This document shows positions 1-8,831 of a stretch of DNA of 64,000 nt, piece after piece. The notes beneath the pieces are model-generated. The model saw only the letters and a list, made by a program, of their open reading frames with translations, was not told the origin of the DNA and did no database searches. Numbering within the stretch: position 1 is the first letter of the stretch; each line of letters begins with the position of its first letter. The stretch comes from Enterocloster asparagiformis (GTDB lineage: Bacteria > Bacillota > Clostridia > Lachnospirales > Lachnospiraceae): assembly GCA_018380885.1 (NCBI GenBank), contig JAGZSY010000013.1, positions 1 through 64,000 on the forward strand, read 5' to 3'. The translations under genes and the position numbers were made by a program.

Positions 1-99
1 GCGGATAACGGTGGTCTATTTGTTGTACCTGAAATTCAATCAACAATAAATCTTGAAAATTTCTCATTTTCCTATTGACTTTTTATTTGCAGGCTATAT
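1..99. other. AT-rich edge sequence, no gene seen
   Basis: This stretch lies downstream of the alcohol dehydrogenase stop codon. It is AT-rich and holds no convincing reading frame, ribosome site or hairpin with a T-run. Confidence 0.5.
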
Positions 100-1110
100 T
101 TAAGATTTTAACATCACCTTACACGCATCAGGATCACCGCACGCCACCTCAAAAGCTTTCGACGCCTCCGACAGATCGAATATGTGCGAGATCAGCGGGT
201 CAATCCGGATCATCCCATTGGACACATTCTGAAGTGTTTTCTCGATCCACCAGAGCCGGTCTATTTTAATGCGGTGCATAAGCGCCAGGGTGCGGATATC
301 AAACCCATCGTTGTGCCAACGGTTAATAAATAATCTGGCGGGCTCCAGCACCCAGCTGTATAACCCCAGAATCCCACCATGTTTCAGCACATCACTGCAG
401 AGCTGGATGGCAGTGTCATTTCCAGCCGCTTCGATCACCACATCCGCGCCCTGGCGGTTGGTCTCCCGCAGCACTATCTCGGCCACATCGTCCCTCTGTG
501 GATTCAAAACAAGGTCTGCGCCCATGCGCTTCGCCAACTCCAGCTTGCCGTCCACCATATCCACACAGATCACCTTAGCCGCGCCCATGCGTTTGACTAC
601 CTGGGCAATCACCTGGCCGGCAAAGCCTACGCCGACCACCACCACCGTGTCACCCAATTCCACGCCGGACTGCATCCCAGCATAAACTGCACACGCCGTT
701 GGTTCGCCCAGCGAAGCTGCTTCCATGCTCATTCCCTCCGGTACCTTCACAACGCCAAACCCATTGTGGACCACCGGGGCCACAAAGTAGTCCGCCATGG
801 TATTGTACCATCCAAAGGACATCACCTTGTCCCCCACCTTAAAGTCGGACACATTCTTACCCACCTCGACGACCTCGCCCGCCGCCTCATGTCCCATCTT
901 TAGCGGGTAGGCGTGATGCGCCTCGTTGTTCCCGGACATCTGTTCCACCAGAACCTCTCTGGGCATTTTCCCCTCCGAATAGTTCTTATCCGTGCCACAG
1001 ATAGAGGACATGTATGTTTTTACCAACACCTCATTGTCTCCCGGCCTGATCTCACACTCCTCCAGCACAACCTCATTGGGCTGCCTGGTCACAACCACTC
1101 TTGTTTTCAT
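100..1110 (-). CDS. Zinc-dependent medium-chain alcohol dehydrogenase
   Basis: A 336-residue NAD(P)-dependent dehydrogenase of the MDR superfamily, which interconverts alcohols and aldehydes or ketones in the cytoplasm. Catalytic zinc ligands are visible: the Cys in SSICGTD near residue 36 and the GHE motif near residue 74, with a Glu in GEPTACA further on. The Rossmann fold is marked by VVVVGVGFAGQ. The four-cysteine structural zinc lobe is absent, as in the threonine/polyol branch. I start at the ATG at 1110 because AGGAGGG sits six bases upstream; an ATG at 1128 lacks a site. The gene has its own sigma-54 promoter (1167-1183) and lies just downstream of a sigma-54 activator. A role in reducing acetaldehyde from the nearby eut operon is possible but inferred; the substrate is unknown. 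Confidence 0.85.
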   Translation of the reverse strand: MKTRVVVTRQPNEVVLEECEIRPGDNEVLVKTYMSSICGTDKNYSEGKMPREVLVEQMSGNNEAHHAYPLKMGHEAAGEVVEVGKNVSDFKVGDKVMSFGWYNTMADYFVAPVVHNGFGVVKVPEGMSMEAASLGEPTACAVYAGMQSGVELGDTVVVVGVGFAGQVIAQVVKRMGAAKVICVDMVDGKLELAKRMGADLVLNPQRDDVAEIVLRETNRQGADVVIEAAGNDTAIQLCSDVLKHGGILGLYSWVLEPARLFINRWHNDGFDIRTLALMHRIKIDRLWWIEKTLQNVSNGMIRIDPLISHIFDLSEASKAFEVACGDPDACKVMLKS

Positions 1111-1166
1111 GTTAACCCTCCTGTACATTTATGTGAAGTTTTTTCAAATCCTTCACCTTATTATTC

Positions 1167-1183
1167 AGCAAGATTCATGCCAA
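1167..1183 (-). promoter_or_regulatory. Sigma-54 (-24/-12) promoter for the alcohol dehydrogenase
   Basis: The minus strand reads TTGGCATGAATCTTGCT, matching TTGGCACG-N4-TTGCW with one mismatch and exact GG-to-GC spacing. Transcription would start near 1156, leaving a leader of about 45 bases before the ATG at 1110. Confidence 0.85.
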
Positions 1184-1253
1184 CCTTTTACCAATGTGGC
1201 TGCGGCCTTTGGCGGATATATTTCTCATATTTTTCTCAAAACAGCCGTCAAAA

Positions 1254-1290
1254 AATTTGCATTATGAGAAATATTCTCACAATGCAAATT
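1254..1290. promoter_or_regulatory. 17-bp palindrome: likely activator site and/or terminator
   Basis: Left arm AATTTGCATTATGAGAA and right arm TTCTCACAATGCAAATT are inverted repeats with 16 of 17 matches around a 3-base centre. The centre lies about 115 bp upstream of the predicted sigma-54 start, a normal distance for an enhancer bound by the adjacent activator. The same structure begins 10 bases after the activator's stop codon and is followed on the minus strand by a T-run, so it could also terminate that gene. TTCTCA half-sites recur at 1222-1237. Confidence 0.65.
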
Positions 1291-1300
1291 TCTCTCCGAT

Positions 1301-3076
1301 TCACGATTTGTTCAACCTCCGATACAACGTCGCCAAACTGATCCCCAGCTCCTTAGCCGCCCTCTTTTTCCCCTCGGTGGTATCCCCATACCGTTTCAGG
1401 GCCTCCCGAATCCGGGACAGCTCCATCTCCCGCAGGCTCACCTCACACCGGGCCGGTTCTTCGGCCTTGGGGGTATCCCCTTTATTTTCCAGGACCTGGC
1501 CCGGCAGGCAGCTCACTCCCATCACGCCTGAAGGCGAGTCCGCGCTCATGGAGATCATATACTGAACCACGTTCTCCAGCTCCCTGATATTGCCCTTCCA
1601 GGTATAGCGGCAGAGACAGTCCATGGCCTCCTGGTCGATGCCCTCCACGTCCACCTCAAAAAAAGAGCGGTATTTGTTGATAAAATAGTGGACCAACAGC
1701 GGAATATCCCCGGGACGCTCCCTCAGCGGGGGCAGGTGGATCTCGAAAATATTCAGCCGGTAGTACAGGTCCTCCCGGAATTTTCCCTCCTCCACCATCT
1801 GCTCCAGGTTCCGGTTGGTGGCGGAGATGATGCGGATATTCAGGGGAATCTGGCGGTTTCCTCCCACCCGCTCCAGACGGCGCTCCTGCAGAACCCGCAG
1901 CAGCTTGGCCTGCAAATGGAAGGGCATGTCGCCGATCTCGTCCAGAAAGATGGTCCCTGTGTTCGCCAGCTCGAATTTTCCGATCTTGCCGCCCTTTTTC
2001 GCGCCGGTGAACGCGCCCTCGTCATATCCGAACAGCTCCGATTCCAAAAGCTCCATGGGGATGGCCGCGCAGTTCACCGTGATAAAGGGATTTCCCCGCC
2101 GGTCCGAGGCGTTGTGGATCGCCCGGGCGAACATCTCCTTGCCCGTGCCGGTCTCACCGGTGAGCAGGATGTTGGGCATGGTTTTCGCCACCTTCTGGGC
2201 GATCTCCCGCAGCCGCTTCATCCGGTCGCTCTTGCCCAGAATATGGTCAAAGGTAATCTGGTTTTCCCGGAAGGCCTCCCCCGCTATGCGGCTGCCGATG
2301 TTCTCAATGGTCTTGAAATTGAGTATCTTCGCCAGGTCCTCCCGGCCGTCCGCAACCTTGTAGAGCAGGGCTCCGTAGCTGCCCTCCCCGATCCTGATCT
2401 TCTCGTACACGTTCACGCTCTCTTCCAGGATCATGCTGTGGAATACCGGGTCCGGAATCAGATCCAGGATATTTTTCCCCAGAACCTGGTCGTGGTCCAT
2501 TTTAAACAGCTTTAACGCCTTGCGGTTGATGTTGCGGATCACATTTTGCGCATCCAGCAGCACGTACCCGTCGGAAATCTGCTCCAGCACCTGGTTCAGC
2601 ACCTGGTTCTGGTTGTCCAGCTTCCGAAACACCATCTGCTCCGCCCGCCGCACATCCTCCTCCTTCAGCTTCAGCGCGATCAGCTCGCACATGCTCTGGA
2701 TAAAATTCAGCAGTCCCCGGCGCTCGTCCTTCACCTTCTCAATGTGCTCCTGCTCATAGCAGATCAACCCCATTACCCCTACGATGCGTTTGTCGTACAC
2801 AATTGGACAGTGTATGTATCCCATTTCCTTGCAGTTGCTCCGCTGGTTGCATTTCAGGCAAGCCGGGCTGTTTCGGTCCACCGCCGTGCTGATTGCGTAC
2901 TCCCCGGACTCGATCACCCGTTTGACGATCCCTCCGTTCTGGGGTATGGGTTTGTACACCGTGCCGGCCACCCGCTCCATATCCCGGTCAATCACCTGGG
3001 TGTCGATGCCGATGGCAAAGGTAATCCCCTGGGCAATTCTCTGAATAAACTCCCTAATTTCCATTAAATCAGACAC
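1301..3076 (-). CDS. Sigma-54-dependent activator, GAF-PAS-AAA-Fis
   Basis: An enhancer-binding protein of about 591 residues that opens sigma-54 promoters. The order is a GAF-like sensor (about 1-150), a PAS domain (about 160-260), a central AAA+ domain with Walker A GETGTGKE, the sigma-54 contact loop GAFTGA and Walker B FLDEIGD, then a Fis-type helix-turn-helix ending in ELGISLATLYRRL. The layout resembles AcoR-type regulators. I prefer the GTG at 3076: the purine-rich ribosome site falls inside the first codons of the ATG at 3094, seven bases before the GTG. The probable target is the dehydrogenase promoter at 1167-1183. Half-sites like its palindrome lie near its own start (3098-3113, 3137-3147), hinting at autoregulation. 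The signal sensed is unknown. Confidence 0.9.
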   Translation of the reverse strand: MSDLMEIREFIQRIAQGITFAIGIDTQVIDRDMERVAGTVYKPIPQNGGIVKRVIESGEYAISTAVDRNSPACLKCNQRSNCKEMGYIHCPIVYDKRIVGVMGLICYEQEHIEKVKDERRGLLNFIQSMCELIALKLKEEDVRRAEQMVFRKLDNQNQVLNQVLEQISDGYVLLDAQNVIRNINRKALKLFKMDHDQVLGKNILDLIPDPVFHSMILEESVNVYEKIRIGEGSYGALLYKVADGREDLAKILNFKTIENIGSRIAGEAFRENQITFDHILGKSDRMKRLREIAQKVAKTMPNILLTGETGTGKEMFARAIHNASDRRGNPFITVNCAAIPMELLESELFGYDEGAFTGAKKGGKIGKFELANTGTIFLDEIGDMPFHLQAKLLRVLQERRLERVGGNRQIPLNIRIISATNRNLEQMVEEGKFREDLYYRLNIFEIHLPPLRERPGDIPLLVHYFINKYRSFFEVDVEGIDQEAMDCLCRYTWKGNIRELENVVQYMISMSADSPSGVMGVSCLPGQVLENKGDTPKAEEPARCEVSLREMELSRIREALKRYGDTTEGKKRAAKELGISLATLYRRLNKS

Positions 3077-3295
3077 TTTTTGTCCCCCTCCCATGATTTT
3101 TGCAAATTATGAGCGCATCTTCTATAGTTTTATCATCATTTTGAGAAATTCACAACCAGGAGGGGTATAATAGGAGACCTGGAAATAAAATCCTTACGGC
3201 CGCAGCAGCCTTAAACAGCGCAAAAAGGCGCTGCCCGTCCCCGCTCAATCGCTAAGGGACACTTGCAGCGCCTGAATTATTTCACTTCTGACTGT

Positions 3296-4306
3296 CTAAT
3301 ACAGCATAATCACATTGGTCTTGCGGATAGACACCTCCACCTTCTGCCCAATCTCCAGCAGAGAGTGCTTCTCGAACATCACGTCCGAGTTGATGTCAAT
3401 GTCATTGCAGCGCACCGTGTAGCGGACCAGATTGCCGTGGGACAGGCTGTTGACAACCGTTCCACTGGTGCGGTAGCGCGGAGCGGGGGCCGAGGTCTCA
3501 TAGTTGAGGCGGACCACCTCCGGCCGGATCGCCACGTCGGGAGCGTCCGTGTCCTCGCCGCACAGCTTTTTAAATTCCGCGGCGGTAAAGATATTGTAGC
3601 TGCCGATAAAGCCAGCGGCAAACCGGGTTTTGGGAGCTGTGTACATTTCCGTCGGCGTTCCGGACTGCTCGATCCTGCCGTCGTGGAACAGGTGAATCTC
3701 GTCGGACATAACCATGGCCTCATCCTGGTCATGGGTGACGAAAATAGTCGTCATATTAAATTCCTTCTGGATTCTGCGAATCTCGATCTGCAGGCTGTGA
3801 CGCAGCTTGGCGTCGATGGCGCTGAGGGGCTCATCCAAAAGCAGCACCTTGGGCCCGGTCACAATGGCCCTGGCCAGAGCCACGCGCTGCTGCTGGCCGC
3901 CGGAGAGCTGGGCCGGATACTGGTCGATCTTCTCCTCCAGACCCACAACCTTCAGCATTTCCTTAACCTTCTTTTCAATCTCGTCCTTGGGGCTCTTTTG
4001 CATATTCAGGCCAAAGGCCACGTTCTGGTATACGCTCATGTTGGGGAACAGGCTGTACTGCTGGAATACCATCCCGATATTCCGGCTTCTGGGCGTCACG
4101 TCCGTGATGTCCTTTCCGTCCACATACACCTTGCCGCTGGTCACTTCCTCCAGACCAGCCAGACACCGGAGCAGGGTGCTCTTGCCGCAGCCGGACGGCC
4201 CCAGCAGGGTGGCCATGTGCCCCTTCTCCACCCCCATGGTGATACCTTTCAACACTTCATTGTTTCCGAAACTCTTATGCACATCCTCAAACTGTATATA
4301 TCCCAT
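3296..4306 (-). CDS. ABC transporter ATPase, polyamine (PotA-like) type
   Basis: A 336-residue ATPase that would power import through the two permeases encoded just upstream. Walker A GPSGCGKS is at 36-43, signature LSGGQQQR at 134-141 and Walker B KVLLLDEP at 153-160. The C-terminal 80 residues look like a TOBE domain, placing it in the spermidine/putrescine/iron/2-aminoethylphosphonate group (PotA, FbpC, PhnT). It is last of a four-gene set: binding protein, permease, permease, ATPase. The substrate cannot be read from this gene. The set lies directly downstream of the eut operon, so an amine such as ethanolamine is a candidate. Confidence 0.88.
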   Translation of the reverse strand: MGYIQFEDVHKSFGNNEVLKGITMGVEKGHMATLLGPSGCGKSTLLRCLAGLEEVTSGKVYVDGKDITDVTPRSRNIGMVFQQYSLFPNMSVYQNVAFGLNMQKSPKDEIEKKVKEMLKVVGLEEKIDQYPAQLSGGQQQRVALARAIVTGPKVLLLDEPLSAIDAKLRHSLQIEIRRIQKEFNMTTIFVTHDQDEAMVMSDEIHLFHDGRIEQSGTPTEMYTAPKTRFAAGFIGSYNIFTAAEFKKLCGEDTDAPDVAIRPEVVRLNYETSAPAPRYRTSGTVVNSLSHGNLVRYTVRCNDIDINSDVMFEKHSLLEIGQKVEVSIRKTNVIMLY

Positions 4307-4312
4307 ACTCTT

Positions 4313-5119
4313 CTACTCCTTTACCTTCCGGTTTCGTTTGGCCGAATCTCGCTTCTGCAAATGCAATACCAGCAGCGTGATTAAGAAGGTGGTGATCATG
4401 ATGATGACGAACACCGCGCTTGCCTTTGTGCTGGAATGCTTCATTTCCAGGAATAAGTATACCTGTACATTCTTGAAGGATGTTCCGGCGATATTGCGGA
4501 CCAGGACATAATCTCCGAAAATGATTCCTACCGCCAGAAGGGAGGATACCGTGATGCCGGAAATGATATTCGGCACAACCACCCGGAAAAAGCCGTAAAG
4601 CTTGGTGCAGCCCAGCATCTCCGCCGCCTCCAGAAGCATTTTCATGTTGACTGCCCGCATGCTGTTGCGGATGCCCTGGTAGATGTAGGGGAGAATGATG
4701 ATGCAGTACGCTCCTGTCAGCATAATGATCCGGTTGCTCAAAAATGTGGGCGACCCGGCATACAGGGAAATGATGCTGACCGAGAGGATGACACCCTGGA
4801 TCATGTAGGGGATCATGCACAGCAGCTGGACATATTTCTCCAGATGCGGAAAATAAATCGTGGTGACAAACAGCGCCAGCAGGACCAGAAGTACGGTCAG
4901 CGCAATGGGGATTACGCAGATGATCAGGGTCCTCAGGAGGGACATCAGAAAGTCCTTCTCCGTCAGCAGCTGCACATAGTGCACCATCTGAAAATGCTCC
5001 GGCAGCAGGCTGGTCCATTTTTCAAACGCGGAGTAAACGGCGGTCACAAACAGCGGGATCAGCAGATAAATCATAACCAGCGTGATGAAAATGACCGCAG
5101 CCGTGTTTTTCTTTTTCAT
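4313..5119 (-). CDS. ABC transporter permease II (PotC/PhnV-like)
   Basis: A 268-residue inner-membrane permease with six likely membrane segments, starting with AAVIFITLVMIYLLIPLFV. The EAAEMLGCTKLYGFFRVVVP stretch near residue 170 is the EAA loop that docks on the ATPase. Its start overlaps the stop of the upstream permease by four bases (ATGA), so translation is probably coupled, and the ATPase follows after six bases. Confidence 0.88.
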   Translation of the reverse strand: MKKKNTAAVIFITLVMIYLLIPLFVTAVYSAFEKWTSLLPEHFQMVHYVQLLTEKDFLMSLLRTLIICVIPIALTVLLVLLALFVTTIYFPHLEKYVQLLCMIPYMIQGVILSVSIISLYAGSPTFLSNRIIMLTGAYCIIILPYIYQGIRNSMRAVNMKMLLEAAEMLGCTKLYGFFRVVVPNIISGITVSSLLAVGIIFGDYVLVRNIAGTSFKNVQVYLFLEMKHSSTKASAVFVIIMITTFLITLLVLHLQKRDSAKRNRKVKE

Positions 5120-5973
5120 CTCGCCACCCCTTTCTTGCTTCTGTTGGTGATCGCGTTATTGATTAAGATAGCGCATACCATCAGGATCATCATGATCACG
5201 GAAAGGGCTCCGCCCATTTCCTTTCTCTGGGTGACGTCGCCCACAAACATACCGGAAACATTGATGGGCAGCAGCGCGTAGTTGTTCATCAACAGCGCGT
5301 AGGCCGTGGCATAGGCGGCCAGGGCGTTGGCGAACAGCACGCTGACCGTTCCCAGAATGCTGGGGAGCAGGATCGGCACGCCGACCTTGTACCAGAACTG
5401 GGCGGTTCTGGCCCCCATCAGTGTGGCCGCTTCCTGCCACTCGCGCCGGATTCCCTCAAAAGCCGGAATCAGAAGGAGCGTGGACAGCGGAATCTGGAAG
5501 TACACATAGATCAGCCGCAGGCCGCCGGATGTGTATAGATTATAATTTGCCAGGGCGTCGATTCCAAAATCCTTGCCGAACTGGACCATCAGGCCGGAGT
5601 TGCCCAACAGGATCATATACGCGAACGCCAGGGGCACGCCTGCAAAGTTGGATGTCATATTCAAAACCGTTAAAAATGCATTTTTAATCTTGCTGCCGTT
5701 TCCCACCTGGTGGACTGCCATTCCCCCGAAAAATGCGATGACGATACCGATGAGTGATGACGTTAAGGAGATCAGGATACTGTTGATAATGGCCCTCTGG
5801 TACAGCGCCTTGGTGAAAATATCCTTGTAGTGCTCCAGCGTGAATCCAAAGGACCCCTCGGGCATGAAGCTGTTGAAAATAATCATGATTAACGGGATCA
5901 ATTCAAAGAGGAATGTCACAACTATAAACGGCAGTAATGCCAGCAGATATATCCTGTTTTTGTTTTTTTTCAT
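5116..5973 (-). CDS. ABC transporter permease I (PotB/PhnU-like)
   Basis: A 285-residue membrane permease of the spermidine/putrescine-type family, partner of the downstream permease. It opens with a short Lys/Asn-rich cytoplasmic tip and a first membrane helix (LLALLPFIVVTFLFELI). The EAA loop is EAATLMGARTAQFWYKVGVP near residue 195. The 126-base gap after the binding-protein gene holds a GC-rich partial palindrome near 6045-6062, which may lower permease expression relative to the binding protein. Confidence 0.87.
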   Translation of the reverse strand: MKKNKNRIYLLALLPFIVVTFLFELIPLIMIIFNSFMPEGSFGFTLEHYKDIFTKALYQRAIINSILISLTSSLIGIVIAFFGGMAVHQVGNGSKIKNAFLTVLNMTSNFAGVPLAFAYMILLGNSGLMVQFGKDFGIDALANYNLYTSGGLRLIYVYFQIPLSTLLLIPAFEGIRREWQEAATLMGARTAQFWYKVGVPILLPSILGTVSVLFANALAAYATAYALLMNNYALLPINVSGMFVGDVTQRKEMGGALSVIMMILMVCAILINNAITNRSKKGVAR

Positions 5974-6099
5974 ACGATCATTTCCATTCCGTCGTTGTGC
6001 ATCGACTTACAAAATCAGGGATGCGGCCAGGTCGGTCCGAATCCCCGGTCTTTAAAGCCGGAAAGCGGCAACTGCTCCCCTTCCCGGCCATACAACCAG

Positions 6100-7197
6100 T
6101 TACTTGCTCATCAGCGGGATAATCTCTTCCTGCCAGGTCTGGGCGATCTTCTCACAAACCTCGGCGTATTTCGCGGGATCGGTGATCGGTATGGAATTCT
6201 TGGTCTGCTCCTGCGGGATGGTCTTGTCCTGAATCTCCTGGGGAACCACGAAATCAGTTCTGGTGGGGATAGCGCCTGCGATGGCTAAGTTAGTCTGCCC
6301 CTTGTCGCTGAAAATGTACTCTCTTGCAAGAGCCGCCGCGTAGGGATGAGGCGCGTACTTATTGATAATGGAGGCGTATCCGCTCATGATGGAACCGTCG
6401 GAGGGCACGCACACGTCAAAGGTATAGTTGGGGGTCTGGTCCCGGTAGGTCAGCGCGTTGTAGCTCCACGTCACGCCCACTTCCACCTCGCCTGCCTGGA
6501 TTCTCTGCAGCAGGATATCGCCCTGGTCGATCCGGCCGGCCTTAGCCATTTCCTTCCAGAATTCAAAGGCGGGCTCCAGATTATCCATGTCGCCGCCGAA
6601 CGCATAGGCGGTTGCCAGAACGTTGCCCTGTCCGGTCGCTCCGGTCACCACGTCGCCGATGGTCAGCTTGTAGTCGCCCTTTCTCACATCGTCCCAGCTC
6701 TTGGGCGGGTTGGAAACCAGGTCCGTGTTGGTGATAAATGTGGTTGCGCCGGTATAGGCGATCATCCAGTGACCTTCAGGATCCTTGGCCCAATCCGGAA
6801 CGCTGTCCCAGTAGCTGGTCTTGTAGGACTGGGTAACGCCCTTCTCCTTTGCCTCGGGTCCAAACTTGTGGCCCACGTCGCCGATGTCCTTGGTGGGCGC
6901 GTTCTTCTCCGCGTCGAACATAGCGATCTCCTCGCCGGAGCTCATATCCGTGTCATTGTGATCGATGCCGTACTCAGCCTCGATGCCGTCCCAGGTTCCC
7001 TGCCAGTTGGCCCAGGAACCGGGCATTCCCACCGACTCCAGCTTGCCCTCCTTCTTGGCTTCCTCGATAATCTTATCCAGGGACACGGCGTTTAAGTCCA
7101 CCGCCTCCGCCTTCTTGCTTCCGCCGCAGGCTCCCAGCTGCAATGCGATTGCCGCGCACAGAGTGATACCAACTGCCTTACTCAAACTTTTTTTCAT
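6100..7197 (-). CDS. ABC transporter substrate-binding lipoprotein
   Basis: A 365-residue extracellular solute-binding protein. The signal peptide ends in a lipobox (LGAC, Cys24), so the mature protein would be lipid-anchored outside the membrane. The body resembles group-1/PotD-like binding proteins. The family includes binders of polyamines, iron and phosphonates; the ligand here is unknown. It starts 58 bases after the eutP stop, and I see no strong terminator in that gap, so the transporter may be co-transcribed with the ethanolamine operon. That would fit an amine importer replacing the usual EutH permease, but this is inference. Confidence 0.85.
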   Translation of the reverse strand: MKKSLSKAVGITLCAAIALQLGACGGSKKAEAVDLNAVSLDKIIEEAKKEGKLESVGMPGSWANWQGTWDGIEAEYGIDHNDTDMSSGEEIAMFDAEKNAPTKDIGDVGHKFGPEAKEKGVTQSYKTSYWDSVPDWAKDPEGHWMIAYTGATTFITNTDLVSNPPKSWDDVRKGDYKLTIGDVVTGATGQGNVLATAYAFGGDMDNLEPAFEFWKEMAKAGRIDQGDILLQRIQAGEVEVGVTWSYNALTYRDQTPNYTFDVCVPSDGSIMSGYASIINKYAPHPYAAALAREYIFSDKGQTNLAIAGAIPTRTDFVVPQEIQDKTIPQEQTKNSIPITDPAKYAEVCEKIAQTWQEEIIPLMSK

Positions 7198-7255
7198 AGA
7201 CTGCCTCTCCTTTCATTGCGCCCTTCGCGATACCCTGCCGGATCGCTCACCGGCT

Positions 7256-7705
7256 TCATACCTCCGAAGTTTGTTCCATTTGCAGAAAATCTGCAAATTC
7301 CTCTATTCCCTCTCCGGTCACACTGGAGACAAGAAACACCTTATCCACCCCGGCCAGCTCCAAAAGCTCTTTGGCCCGGGCTTTTGACTGTTCGTCCGGC
7401 GCGAGATCGATCTTTGTGACAACCCCAACCGCCGGAGCGCCGAACATGGACGCCTGGCCGGGCGAGAAGCTGCACTCCTCATCCACACAGCTCTGGAGAA
7501 ATACCACTAAATCCGCATCCACGGCGCTGACCGTAAGTCCCCGCATCAGCCTTCTGTTTTCCGCGTATTCCCCCGGCGTGTCGATGGCCTGCCCGATAAT
7601 CTCCACCGTCTGTGTCTTTTTATAAACCAGCGGATCTCCCACCAGCCGTTGGCAGAGAGTGGTTTTTCCGCAGGACACGCGCCCGATCATAATCACCCGT
7701 TTCAT
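7256..7705 (-). CDS. eutP: EutP/PduV-like small GTPase
   Basis: A 149-residue P-loop protein of the EutP/PduV family found in microcompartment operons. The P-loop GRVSCGKT is at residues 8-15, the DTPGEY motif follows near residue 45, and TKID gives the G4 guanine-specificity motif. Family members have been linked to microcompartment positioning or acetate kinase activity; neither can be decided here. It closes the eut operon, six bases after eutS. Confidence 0.85.
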   Translation of the reverse strand: MKRVIMIGRVSCGKTTLCQRLVGDPLVYKKTQTVEIIGQAIDTPGEYAENRRLMRGLTVSAVDADLVVFLQSCVDEECSFSPGQASMFGAPAVGVVTKIDLAPDEQSKARAKELLELAGVDKVFLVSSVTGEGIEEFADFLQMEQTSEV

Positions 7706-7711
7706 TTTTCC

Positions 7712-8062
7712 TCACGATCTTGTAATCTCAGTGGGCGTAAATTTCAGGGTGTGCTCCAGAACCTCCAGAACCGCTTTCAGCGATGCTTCCACGCTGGCCA
7801 CGTCCCCGCAGATCACCAGAGAACCCGAGAACCGGTCCACAAACACCAGGTTGACCTCAGCCGCCTTAACCGCCACGTCCGCGCCGATAATAGCCGCTTC
7901 GCTGGGCGTGATGGTGAGGATTCCCAAGGCCCCTCTGACATCCCCTACAACCCCCAGCTTTTTATAGATATCTCCATCCGGGTTCGCAATCAGATGCGCC
8001 ATAGTCACCTGCTTGCCGGGAACAAATTCCTGTATAATCCGCTGTTTATTCTGAAACTCCAC
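7712..8062 (-). CDS. eutS: Microcompartment shell protein EutS/PduU type
   Basis: A 116-residue circularly permuted BMC-domain protein that forms shell hexamers. The opening [19 protein letters not shown] and the AHLIANP motif are typical of EutS. I choose a GTG start at 8062: AGGAGGG lies eight bases before it, whereas the ATG at 8080 places that ribosome site inside the coding region. The 200 bases upstream are filled by two copies of a hairpin-rich repeat (8083-8279). Confidence 0.9.
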   Translation of the reverse strand: MEFQNKQRIIQEFVPGKQVTMAHLIANPDGDIYKKLGVVGDVRGALGILTITPSEAAIIGADVAVKAAEVNLVFVDRFSGSLVICGDVASVEASLKAVLEVLEHTLKFTPTEITRS

Positions 8063-8082
8063 GCCGCCGCCCTCCTGCATTG

Positions 8083-8279
8083 AGCACTTAGCGTTCGTAT
8101 TTTGAACGCTTAGTGCGAAAGCACTTCGCGATACTTAGCGAGGTCTTTCACGAGCTTAGTATCGTCGAAGTTTCCTTAAACCAGCACTTAGCGTTCGTCC
8201 TTTGAACGCTTAGTGCGAAAGCACTTCGCGATACTTAGCGAGGTCTTTCACGAGCTTAGTATCGTCGAAGTTTCCTTAA
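8083..8279. repeat. Two tandem copies of a ~96-bp hairpin-rich repeat
   Basis: Unit 1 spans 8083-8178 and unit 2 8183-8278, a 100-bp period, differing at about two bases (8099-8100 versus 8199-8200). On the minus strand each unit forms two hairpins: CGATACTAAGC with GCTAAGTATCG, extended by ACTTCG/CGAAGT, and GCACTAAGCGTTC with GAACGCTAAGTGC. Both stems carry one A-A mismatch inside a CTAAG motif. The pair abuts the pduT stop and ends just before the eutS ribosome site, so it occupies the whole gap. This looks like a small non-coding mobile or REP-type element. Confidence 0.9.
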
Positions 8280-8831
8280 CTACATCAAACTCTCAAATAT
8301 CGCCCTCCGCGGATTGGGGATCACCACGCTGGATACCACGATGCCCTGCTCGGCCGCTGTGGCGAGCCCGGCTTCCACCGCGGTTTCCACCGAAGCCACC
8401 TCCCCGGTCAGCACGACAAAGGATTTCCCGCCGATGCCGGTTCCCAGTCGCACATCCATCAAATCCACCTCAGCCGCCTTGACCGCGGCATCGGCCCCGT
8501 ACACGGCGGCGGTAACGGTAAAGTACTCCATCACGCCCAGCGCATTTACGTCCACAGGCTCCACCGACATGTTGATTGCCTTGATCACCTGCGGGTGCAC
8601 CCGGGGAATCACCACCGAGTCCACCACAAAATGTCCGCCCACCTGCTTTCCGGCTTCCAGAGACGACGTCACCGCCGCCACCTCCCCGGAAAAGAGCACC
8701 GTGTATTTGCCCGGGCAGCCCGCCTTTGCGTACAGCAGATTGGTATCCGCCGTCTTTAGAATCCGGTCAGCCGCCTCGATTCCCTTGGCAATGCTGTTCA
8801 GCTCCAAAAAACCTATGGCTTCCAAGGCCAT
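8280..8831 (-). CDS. pduT: Microcompartment shell protein PduT (Fe-S trimer)
   Basis: A 183-residue protein with two tandem BMC domains (about 1-88 and 95-183), forming pseudohexameric trimers. Cys39 in the AKAGCPGKY loop matches the PduT cysteine that binds a 4Fe-4S cluster at the central pore, which would pass electrons across the shell to or from PduS. I start at the ATG at 8831, whose A overlaps the pduS TGA; a GTG one codon earlier is possible. Pairing with pduS immediately upstream supports the assignment. Confidence 0.9.
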   Translation of the reverse strand: MALEAIGFLELNSIAKGIEAADRILKTADTNLLYAKAGCPGKYTVLFSGEVAAVTSSLEAGKQVGGHFVVDSVVIPRVHPQVIKAINMSVEPVDVNALGVMEYFTVTAAVYGADAAVKAAEVDLMDVRLGTGIGGKSFVVLTGEVASVETAVEAGLATAAEQGIVVSSVVIPNPRRAIFESLM

